Source: a bacterium (lineage in GTDB: Bacteria > Planctomycetota > UBA1135 > UBA2386). From it: a stretch of DNA of 64,000 nucleotides. This document shows positions 49,606 through 56,678 of this stretch, in pieces. Positions within the stretch are counted from its first letter, which is position 1; the number at the start of each line of letters is the position of its first letter. The stretch is from NCBI GenBank assembly GCA_024743115.1, contig JANSXC010000001.1, positions 305,628 to 369,627 on the forward strand, in the 5' to 3' direction. The position numbers and the translations under genes are program-made. Under the pieces are notes generated by a model. The model worked only from the letters and a program-made list of their open reading frames with translations, was not told where the DNA came from and did no database searches.

Positions 49606-51140
49606 TGCCGGCCGTCCAGGACCTCGCCGCCGAGTCTCTGACCCTGCTACAGGTCGCGGCGCTGGCGTTCGCCGCGCTCGGCGAAGTGCTGGCTGTCGTC
49701 TTCGTCTACCGCATCCTGGTCCGCGGCGGATCGCCGGCCGGCAACCTGCTCTGGGTCGCCATCATCCTCGCTGCGCCGTGGCTCGGGCTGTTGCTCTACT
49801 ACCTGTTGCCGCGCCGGTTGCAGCTGCGAACCCTCGAACGGATCCAGCGCCGCGGTCAGAAGGCGCGCGAGAACCTGCCCGAGGGCAGCGATGCGGAGCC
49901 GGCCGAGGAGCTACCTGTCGAATCGCAGGCGGCCGAATCGCAGTCTGCCGCAATGGGGCGAGCGGGCGTGGGGCTGCCGGCCACGGGACTCGTCGCGCTG
50001 CTCCAGCACGCGGACGTCGACGGCGAGTGTGGCCTCTGCGCCGGCAATACCATCGAGTGGATCCCCGGCGGCGAGGAGTTCTTCGCGGCTGCGGAGGCGG
50101 CGATCGAGAGCGCGAAGCGGCAGATCCACTGCGAGGTCTACATCCTGCGCGCCGACGCCGCCGGGCTGCGCTTCCTCGAGTGTCTCACGGCGGCTGCGCG
50201 GCGCGGGGTCGTGGTCCGGCTGCTGTTCGATTCGATCGGCAGCTTCGGTCTCAAGTCGAAGCACCTCGCACCGTTGCGCGAAGCCGGTGGTCGTGCCGTT
50301 GCGTTCCTGCCGCTGCTCTGGAAGCGGCGGCCGTTCACGATCAACCTGCGCAATCACCGCAAGTCGTTGATCGTCGACGGTGAGGCCGCGTTCGTCGGTG
50401 GCCGGAACATCGCCGACGAGTACCGCACCGGGCGGTTCCGCCGCACCATGCGCTGGCTCGATGCGATGGTGGCGTTGCGAGGGCCGGCCGTGCGACGCGT
50501 GCAGGGAATCTTCGTCGAGGGCTGGTGCACCGCCACGGGCGAGGTGCTGGAGGACGCCCTCGTGCCCACTGCGCCGCCGGTCGTAGCCGGACTGCACATG
50601 GCGGCCGTCGCAAGCGGGCCGGATCGCGAGCGTCAGACTCTGTGGTATGCGATCGTCCAGGCGATCGGCGACGCCGAGCAGTCCATCGAACTCTGCTCGC
50701 CCTACATGCTGCCGCCGCCGAAGCTGTTCTTCGCGCTCGAAACCGCGGTGGCGCGCGGCGTCCGCGTACGTCTGTTCACCAACGGCCGGCGCGCGGAGAC
50801 CGCGGTGCTCTATTGGGCGCAGCGCAGCTTCTACCGGCGGTTGCTCGCCGTCGGCGTCGAGATCCACGAGACCGACGCCGACTACGACCACACGAAGCTG
50901 CTCGTCGTCGACCGGCGCACCGTCCTGATCGGCAGCGCGAACATGGACCTGCGCAGCGCGGCCCTCAACTTCGAGATCGCGGTCGTGGCGGTCGACGCCC
51001 CCGACCTGGCCCGCGAGGTGCTCGGTACGGTCGAGGCGCGCCAACAAGGGCGCCATCAGGTCCGCGAGGAGGGGCTGCCCCGCAACCCGATCATCCGGGC
51101 GCTCGACGGCTTGGCGTCGCTCGCCTCGCCGTTGTTCTGA
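49605..51140 (+). CDS. cls: Cardiolipin synthase (phospholipase D superfamily)
   Basis: 511 residues from the ATG at 49605, overlapping the preceding stop by one base. Two N-terminal TM helices (about 13-35 and 45-62, LLWVAIILAAPWLGLLLYYLLP) match bacterial Cls. Two HKD motifs: HRKSLIVD with His251 and HTKLLVVD with His429, each followed by GGRN or GSANMD. The enzyme joins phosphatidyl groups to make cardiolipin at the inner membrane. Its stop codon and last Phe codon are the first bases of an 81-nt repeat element. Confidence 0.92.
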   Translation: MPAVQDLAAESLTLLQVAALAFAALGEVLAVVFVYRILVRGGSPAGNLLWVAIILAAPWLGLLLYYLLPRRLQLRTLERIQRRGQKARENLPEGSDAEPAEELPVESQAAESQSAAMGRAGVGLPATGLVALLQHADVDGECGLCAGNTIEWIPGGEEFFAAAEAAIESAKRQIHCEVYILRADAAGLRFLECLTAAARRGVVVRLLFDSIGSFGLKSKHLAPLREAGGRAVAFLPLLWKRRPFTINLRNHRKSLIVDGEAAFVGGRNIADEYRTGRFRRTMRWLDAMVALRGPAVRRVQGIFVEGWCTATGEVLEDALVPTAPPVVAGLHMAAVASGPDRERQTLWYAIVQAIGDAEQSIELCSPYMLPPPKLFFALETAVARGVRVRLFTNGRRAETAVLYWAQRSFYRRLLAVGVEIHETDADYDHTKLLVVDRRTVLIGSANMDLRSAALNFEIAVVAVDAPDLAREVLGTVEARQQGRHQVREEGLPRNPIIRALDGLASLASPLF

Positions 51141-51215
51141 GCAGGTCTGCTCGCTTCGCCAGCAAACCTGCTCAGGGCCACGCGGAGCGCCTTCGGCGCT
51201 CCGCTTGGGTTCTGA
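51135..51215 (+). repeat. 81-nt stop-codon-bearing hairpin element, copy A
   Basis: Starts and ends with TTCTGA; the first TTCTGA is the last codon and stop of cls. Holds a large hairpin (CTGAGCAGGT/ACCTGCTCAG, a perfect 10-bp outer stem that includes the stop codon) and a second one (GGAGCGCC/GGCGCTCC around TTC). 69 of 81 positions match copy B at 54232. The remaining 86 nt to the next gene hold nothing recognised. Confidence 0.85.
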
Positions 51216-51301
51216 AGCCGGTGGCTGTGGCGGTGCGAAGGCGGGGCTGGCACGGCTCTGGACCACCTGCGCACGGGGTCACCCGCGCCCCGGGGGCCGG
51301 C

Positions 51302-51907
51302 TCAGCCGCGGACGATCTCCCAGATATCGGCGCCGAGATGGTCCCAGGGCAGCCGGCCCTCGTCACACTCGCCCGGCGTCGGGTCGAACTGCACGTCGAC
51401 CATGTAGATGATGCGGCCCGTCGCCTGCCCGATGTTGCGGGCGCCGTGTGCGACGCCCGGGGGAATGCGCACGAGGCGGTCCTTGCCGTCGCCGAGCACG
51501 AATCGCATGGTCAGCCCTTCGGTCGAGCTGCCCTTGCGGCAGTCGTGCAGGACGAGCAGCAGGCGGTCACATGGCGGCACGTACCAGACGTCGGTCTGGC
51601 GGTGGTGCATGTGGAACGCCTTGACGACGCCGGGCTCCATCTCGGAGTAGTTCATTTGCCGGCACTCGAAGCCCTCGAGCTGGGCGTGCTGGCCGGCGGA
51701 CAGGCGGGCGAGTTCGGTGATCGCACCGCCGTCGTCGTTGAAGCGCTTGAGCTCGACGATCTCGACGCCGTCGATGCGCTCTGAGCCGCCGTAGTCCTGA
51801 ACGGAGAACGCGGCCTTGGCCTGGTCGTTGATCGTCACCAGGCGGTCGGGCCGCCCGGTGACGTCGTGATTGGAGCCATCAGGATCGGGTGCCACGTTGC
51901 GTGGCAT
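51302..51907 (-). CDS. RmlC-like cupin (dTDP-sugar epimerase fold)
   Basis: 201 residues. VVKAFHMHHRQTDVWYV, the RIPPGVAHGARN segment and the C-terminal EGRLPWDHLGADIWE are the pattern of dTDP-4-dehydrorhamnose 3,5-epimerase-type cupins (HGF/PWDD segments). The catalytic His/Tyr arrangement of RmlC is only partly recognisable, so it may be a 3-epimerase, a 3,4-ketoisomerase or a non-enzymatic relative. No other dTDP-rhamnose gene is in the window. It begins 6 nt after the SUMF1-like stop on the same strand. Confidence 0.78.
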   Translation of the reverse strand: MPRNVAPDPDGSNHDVTGRPDRLVTINDQAKAAFSVQDYGGSERIDGVEIVELKRFNDDGGAITELARLSAGQHAQLEGFECRQMNYSEMEPGVVKAFHMHHRQTDVWYVPPCDRLLLVLHDCRKGSSTEGLTMRFVLGDGKDRLVRIPPGVAHGARNIGQATGRIIYMVDVQFDPTPGECDEGRLPWDHLGADIWEIVRG

Positions 51908-51913
51908 ACCCGG

Positions 51914-53926
51914 TCAGTTCGGCAGGCGCCAGGGCTTCTCGGCACTGACGGCCGGCCGGTCGAGCGGCAGGTCGAACACGAACTTGATCACGCGCCCGGC
52001 GTTCTTGCTCACGATCGGCACGCCGAAGCTCAGGCGCGCGACCATCTTGCCGGCCGCATCCTTGAGCTCGATCGCACCAGGGCCGGCCTTGTCGGCGGCC
52101 GGGCGGGCGTTTGGCGCGGGGATCGTCGCGACGATCTTGCCGTCGTTGCCCTGCAGCAGGTAGGCGCCGCGATCGGTCTTGATCTCGACGCCGTCGATGC
52201 GGACGAAGTCGAGGCCGTTCTTGGCTTCCTTCGGTTCGAGGTCCTTCGCTCCGAGGCCGTAGCGCTTGAGGATCTGACGCCAGTCGTTGGCCTTCGGCTT
52301 CTTCTTCTTCTTGCTGTCCTTCTTCTTCTTCGAGTCCTTCTTGTCGTCCTTCTTCTTGAGGCCGGCCTTGGCGCGCTGCGCCGCGGCCTTGATCTCGGCC
52401 TGGACCTCGCGGTAACCGCGCTTCATCGCGTCGGTCAATTCACGCGGCTGTCCGGGGGCGCGGTAGAAGACGCTGAAGATCTGGCCCTTGAGCTCGAAGC
52501 CGGCAATCTTTTCGGTCGTGACGAGTGTGCCGAGCGCGAGCGGGCGGCGGTGGCTGCCCGCCATGAGCTTCTTGAGATCGGCGCTCTTGCCCTTCGCGAG
52601 CCAGTTCGCCGGCGCGAGCGAGACCGTGTGGTAGGCGGTCGGAAAGCCGTTGTCGCCCAGCTCGTAGCGCTCGGCGCCGATCTGGTGCTCGAGCATCGGC
52701 TTCTGCTCGGGCAGGAACCGGTTGCGGTTGTAGACGCCGCGCAGCAGCGAGAACAGCGTGTCGTAGCCGGGGCGCAGGCTCTTGGCGAGGCGGAAGCCGA
52801 CGCTCTCCAGCGCGGCGTCCATGTGCATCGGCGCACGCTGGTCGATCATCAGCTGGATCGGGTCGTCGCCCGACAGGTACGAGCCGCCCTTGGCGAGCGC
52901 CTTCTGATCCTTCCAGATCTGGACGGTCAGCAGGTCGCGGGCGAGCTTGTCCTTCTTCAGCAGCTTGTACTCATCCGCGAATGCGTCCGTGCCGCCGATG
53001 GGGTAGTGCCCGAGGTCGGCGACGAGCTGCCAGACGTTGCCGAACATGTCGACGTGGCCGAACGGTCCGATGGCGCCGGTTACCGTGCCGACGTCCTTGC
53101 GGACCTTGTCCTTCGACTTGAAGAGCCTCAGGGTCTCGAGCGACTTGCGTCCCGTGAACTTGTCGAGGGCGTTGCCCTTGGCGCCCCACGGCCAGCGATG
53201 CTTGGCGTCGCCGCGTGCGGCGCGAATCCACTCCTGCTCGCTGGGGAGTCGCATCCCGAGCCAGGCTGCGAAGCGGTTGGCGGCCGTGAACGAGATGTCG
53301 CCGACCGGCTGGTTGGCGATCGAGTTGCCCTTGTCGTCGACGAGCTTGTAGGGCAGTTCGTGGCCCTTCTGCTCCCAGTAGTTGCGCGGACCGTGCGGGT
53401 CCTTCGGGAACATCTTGTTGATCTGCGCAAGTCGCTTGTCGTAGTCATCCTTGCAGCCGTAGCGCCACCAGCCGAACGGCGGCAGCACGGGGCGTATGCT
53501 CGAGCCTTCCGTGCGCGAGAGCGCGACGAACACCTCGTACTCGATGTTCTTTACGGGCCACTCGCCGAGCAGGAACGTCTCGACCTCGACCCGGTTCGGG
53601 CCGAGCAGGCTCGCCGAGCGTCGCATCGCGGTCTTGACGTTCTTTTCGGCGACCTTGAGGGCCTGATCGGGGCGCGACGGGAACGCGGTCTGGCACGCGG
53701 CGGACAAGAGTTCGCGCGTCGCGAGGCCGACGTGCACCGGGCCTCCGGGCACTTCGCGCAAGAACTTCGGCAGGCCGGCGTAGGCATCCGGTGCGGCCGG
53801 CTTGGCGGCGTCATCGGGCTGCGGCGCGACGTTGGCCTGGGCGGGGGCGAGGGCCTGGGTCGAGAGCGACGCCAAGGTGAAGATCAGGGGGAACGAGCTC
53901 GCGACTCGCAGCGGGATCGATGCCAT
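51914..53926 (-). CDS. Secreted SUMF1/FGE-sulfatase-domain protein with Lys-rich linker
   Basis: 670 residues from the ATG at 53926 (the frame is open 93 codons more, through the upstream repeats). Signal peptide about 1-30. The formylglycine-generating-enzyme-like (C-type-lectin fold) domain covers about 90-360: VETFLLGEWPVKNIEYEVFV, ANQPVGDISFTAANRFAAWLGMRLPSEQEWIRAARG, DMFGNVWQLVADL, GGSYLSGD, SVGFRLAKS. The Cys pair of true FGE is not evident, so a structural or binding role is likely. A Lys-run (about 523-543, KKKDDKKDSKKKK) leads to a C-terminal beta domain. Upstream 53927-54231 is non-coding and holds a 23-bp inverted repeat. Confidence 0.82.
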   Translation of the reverse strand: MASIPLRVASSFPLIFTLASLSTQALAPAQANVAPQPDDAAKPAAPDAYAGLPKFLREVPGGPVHVGLATRELLSAACQTAFPSRPDQALKVAEKNVKTAMRRSASLLGPNRVEVETFLLGEWPVKNIEYEVFVALSRTEGSSIRPVLPPFGWWRYGCKDDYDKRLAQINKMFPKDPHGPRNYWEQKGHELPYKLVDDKGNSIANQPVGDISFTAANRFAAWLGMRLPSEQEWIRAARGDAKHRWPWGAKGNALDKFTGRKSLETLRLFKSKDKVRKDVGTVTGAIGPFGHVDMFGNVWQLVADLGHYPIGGTDAFADEYKLLKKDKLARDLLTVQIWKDQKALAKGGSYLSGDDPIQLMIDQRAPMHMDAALESVGFRLAKSLRPGYDTLFSLLRGVYNRNRFLPEQKPMLEHQIGAERYELGDNGFPTAYHTVSLAPANWLAKGKSADLKKLMAGSHRRPLALGTLVTTEKIAGFELKGQIFSVFYRAPGQPRELTDAMKRGYREVQAEIKAAAQRAKAGLKKKDDKKDSKKKKDSKKKKKPKANDWRQILKRYGLGAKDLEPKEAKNGLDFVRIDGVEIKTDRGAYLLQGNDGKIVATIPAPNARPAADKAGPGAIELKDAAGKMVARLSFGVPIVSKNAGRVIKFVFDLPLDRPAVSAEKPWRLPN

Positions 53927-54136
53927 CGAAAACGCGTAGGTGGAGGTTGCGAAAGCGACGCGCGTCGGGGGGCAGAGGGACCGCGCGCCAAGAGGGGCCG
54001 AGCATGCTAGCCGCTGCCGGGCCCCGAACCAGAGGGGGAATCGGCTGCTATTGTCGCCTGCCACGCGGGGCACGAAAACCCCCGGCTCGATTCCGCCGCA
54101 GGTGCCGCCTCCGGCCTTGCGAAGGGCGCTTCGGCT

Positions 54137-54220
54137 GAACTGATCGGTTGAGTGGGAAAGGCTGTGGAGTCCCCGGCGAGTGGCTCTCGGCGCCGGGTTT
54201 CCCACTCAACCGATCAGTTC
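54137..54220. repeat. Perfect 23-bp inverted repeat
   Basis: Arms 54137-54159 (GAACTGATCGGTTGAGTGGG...) and 54198-54220 are exact reverse complements, with a 38-nt spacer that itself contains a GCCGG/CCGGC-rich stretch. It lies in the 380-nt non-coding region between the HD-GYP and SUMF1-like genes, next to element copy B. No U-tract and no adjacent ORF, so neither a classical terminator nor an IS is shown. Confidence 0.9.
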
Positions 54221-54231
54221 CCGGGCCCAGC

Positions 54232-54312
54232 TCAGAACCCAGGCGGAGCGCCGAAGGCGCTCGCCGCGGTCCCGAGCCTGTTTGCTCGCGAAGCGAGCAA
54301 CCCAGCTCAGAA
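54232..54312 (-). repeat. 81-nt stop-codon-bearing hairpin element, copy B
   Basis: Read on the minus strand it begins and ends with TTCTGA, and the first provides the last Phe codon and stop of the HD-GYP gene. Holds TTGCTCGC/GCGAGCAA (8-bp stem) and GAGCGCC/GGCGCTC hairpins. Same length as copy A, about 85% identical. Confidence 0.85.
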
Positions 54313-55425
54313 CAGTCCGCCGGGCTCGGTCGCGAAGAAGCGTTTGCCGTGGCGCTCGAGGCCGTCGGCGACGAGGTGGGCGATGTCGGGATCGAACTGG
54401 CGACCTGCCTGATCGCGGAAGAAGGCGCAGATCTTCTCCAGCGGCCACGCGGGCTTGTAGCTACGTTCTTCGGCGAGGGCGTCGTAAACCTCCGCGAGAA
54501 CCAGGATTCGACCCGGGAGCTCGACCTCCTCGCCGGCCAGGCCGTTGGGGTAGCCCCTGCCGTCCCAGCGCTCGTGGTGCTGGTAGACCCAGTCGCGGAC
54601 CTTGTCGTGGCCATCGAGCGCCTTCAGCACTTCGAAGCCCATCGCGGGGTGGCGCTTGACGACCTCCATCTCGTCCTGGGTGAGCGGGCCCGGTTTCGTC
54701 AGGATCGAGTCGGGGATGCCGATCTTGCCGATGTCGTGCAGCAGAGCCGCCAATCGGAGCGACGCGCGATCTGACTCGCTGACGCCGCATCGCTCCGCGA
54801 GCCGGTCCGTGTAGCCGACGACGCGTTCAGCATGACCGCTCGTCGTCGGATCCTTGATCTCGATGGTGCGCGGCAGCACGGAGCTCAGGACGTTGTTGAC
54901 GGTCTCCAGCTCGACGTTGCGGCGCGCCAGGCTGGTTTCGTGCATCACGCGGCTGCAGGTGTTCAGCAGCGTCTGCGGATCTACCGGTTTCACGACGATG
55001 TCGGCGACGTGTCGACGCAGCGCCTCTTGCGCTCCGCCGAAGCTCGGGCGACCGGTGAGCACGATCACGGGCGGTTCGGGTCGGCAGTTGGCCGCGACAT
55101 CCGCGAGATCCGAGCCGAGCTGGGTGTCACCGAGATAGAGGTCCGTGACCACCAGGTCGAAGGCCTCGTGTTCGAGCGTGGAACGTGCCAATTGGAGGTT
55201 CGTCGTGCACGTCACGTCGTAACCGGCGTCTTCGAGCATCGCGCGCAGGCCGCGAAGCACATCGAGTTCGTCATCTACGAGGAGCACTCGCTCGCTGCGC
55301 GCGCGGCGGGCCGGGACCGGTGCCTTGCTCCACGGCTGTGGAGTGGACTGGCGGTTCCAGCCGGGAGAAACCTGCGGCATGGTGGAGTCCCTCGGAGATG
55401 GGAACGAAGAGTTCATGGGTCTCAT
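54307..55425 (-). CDS. Response regulator with HD-GYP output domain
   Basis: About 372 residues from the ATG at 55425; ATGs at 55416 and 55380 are also possible, and the longer open frame is unsupported. Receiver domain: VLLVDDELDVLRG, phosphoacceptor in DLVVTDLYLGD, and KPVDP. HD-GYP domain: GHAERVVGYT, LLHDIGKIGIPD, HHERWDGRGYPNGL, LAEVYDALAEERSYK. HD-GYP proteins hydrolyse cyclic di-GMP, so a role in c-di-GMP turnover is expected. No sensor kinase is nearby. Ends in LF plus the stop from repeat element B. Confidence 0.93.
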   Translation of the reverse strand: MRPMNSSFPSPRDSTMPQVSPGWNRQSTPQPWSKAPVPARRARSERVLLVDDELDVLRGLRAMLEDAGYDVTCTTNLQLARSTLEHEAFDLVVTDLYLGDTQLGSDLADVAANCRPEPPVIVLTGRPSFGGAQEALRRHVADIVVKPVDPQTLLNTCSRVMHETSLARRNVELETVNNVLSSVLPRTIEIKDPTTSGHAERVVGYTDRLAERCGVSESDRASLRLAALLHDIGKIGIPDSILTKPGPLTQDEMEVVKRHPAMGFEVLKALDGHDKVRDWVYQHHERWDGRGYPNGLAGEEVELPGRILVLAEVYDALAEERSYKPAWPLEKICAFFRDQAGRQFDPDIAHLVADGLERHGKRFFATEPGGLF

Positions 55426-55620
55426 CGTTGGCTTGTTTCGTCCCGTGAATGGGACGTGAGTGCCCCATGGCATGGGGGCGTGAGAGAGGAGGCGATACAG
55501 TCTCCACCGCTTCTCCACAGACACAAATGGTTTACGGTGGAATAATGTGAGATGTTGCCCACTTCGGAGGCGTGAGGGATATCGCCTGCAAATCCTGTGG
55601 CTTCCGCGCAGAATCGTGGC

Positions 55621-56589
55621 ATGTCGCAGCAACTTTCACGGCGGGTGGTCGCGGTCGAGGACGGTATACGGCTCGACGTGTTCCTGGCGCGGCAACCGGA
55701 GGTCGGGGGGCGGTCGACGGCCCGCGCTCTGTTGGATGCCGGTCAGGTGCGGGTCGGGGAGGAGCGCGTGCGGCCGAGCCTGACGCTCAGGGCGGGCCAG
55801 AACGTCGACTTCGAGCTGCTGATGGTCGCCGCGACGGATCCCCTGGCGCCGCCTGGCGAGCCGCCCGCCGTGCGGGTGCTGCATGAGGACGCCTGGATGG
55901 TCGCGATCGACAAGCCCGTCGGGCTCGCGTGCCACCCGTCGTCGAACAAGCGCTTCTGCGAGCACACGGTCGCGAGTTGGGCGCGCGCGAACTACGACGG
56001 CCTGCCGACGGTTCCGGAGGCGGAGCGGCCGGGGATCGTCCACCGACTGGACCGCGACACCTCGGGGGTGATGGTCCTCGCGCGCACGGCGCCGGCGCTC
56101 GACTTCCTGCGGGCGCAGTTCCGGGCACGGACGACGCAGAAGGAGTATCGCGCGATCGTCTACGGCGAGCCGCGATTCCAGTCCGATTGGATCGAGCGGC
56201 CGATCGGCACGGATCCGCGCCATCCGGATCGCATGACGGTCGTCGAGGAAGGCGGCCGCGAAGCCGCGACGTTCTACGAGGTGATCGAGCAGTTCGACGG
56301 CTTCAGCTACGTGCGCTGCCGGCCGCGCAGCGGGCGCACGCACCAGATTCGCGTGCACATGACGGCGATCGGCCACTCGCTCGTGGGCGATCGGCTCTAT
56401 CGCTCGCGGCGGCGTCAGCACGCGGTGCTGCCCGAGGCGGCACCCGATCCCGGGCGGCAGTGTCTGCACGCGCTGCGTCTGGCACTGCCGCACCCGCAGA
56501 CCCACGAGGAAGTCGAGTTCGAGGCGCCGCTGCCACGCGATCTCGAGGACCTGCTGCGCTGGTTGCGGGAGCACCGCGCCCGCTCCTGA
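55621..56589 (+). CDS. RluA-family pseudouridine synthase
   Basis: 322 residues from the ATG at 55621. N-terminal S4 RNA-binding domain (about 13-70: IRLDVFLARQ, ARALLDAGQVRVGEE), then the synthase domain with HRLDRDTSGVMV, whose second Asp is the catalytic residue, and SGRTHQIRVHM and GDRLYRS. It isomerises specific uridines in rRNA or tRNA; RluC/RluD-like, the exact target cannot be told. Divergent from the HD-GYP gene across 195 nt that hold no gene. Confidence 0.92.
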   Translation: MSQQLSRRVVAVEDGIRLDVFLARQPEVGGRSTARALLDAGQVRVGEERVRPSLTLRAGQNVDFELLMVAATDPLAPPGEPPAVRVLHEDAWMVAIDKPVGLACHPSSNKRFCEHTVASWARANYDGLPTVPEAERPGIVHRLDRDTSGVMVLARTAPALDFLRAQFRARTTQKEYRAIVYGEPRFQSDWIERPIGTDPRHPDRMTVVEEGGREAATFYEVIEQFDGFSYVRCRPRSGRTHQIRVHMTAIGHSLVGDRLYRSRRRQHAVLPEAAPDPGRQCLHALRLALPHPQTHEEVEFEAPLPRDLEDLLRWLREHRARS

Positions 56590-56678
56590 TGCCGGCCGCC
56601 GGGCGCGCCTGGGTGTCAGGTGTTGCGACGGCCGTGAGGTTCGCGGATTCAGCCGCGGGCTGCTAAGGTCCGCCCGCG

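Noticed and set aside
54137..54220. Insertion-sequence ends
   Set aside because: The arms are only 38 nt apart with no transposase and no visible target-site duplication.
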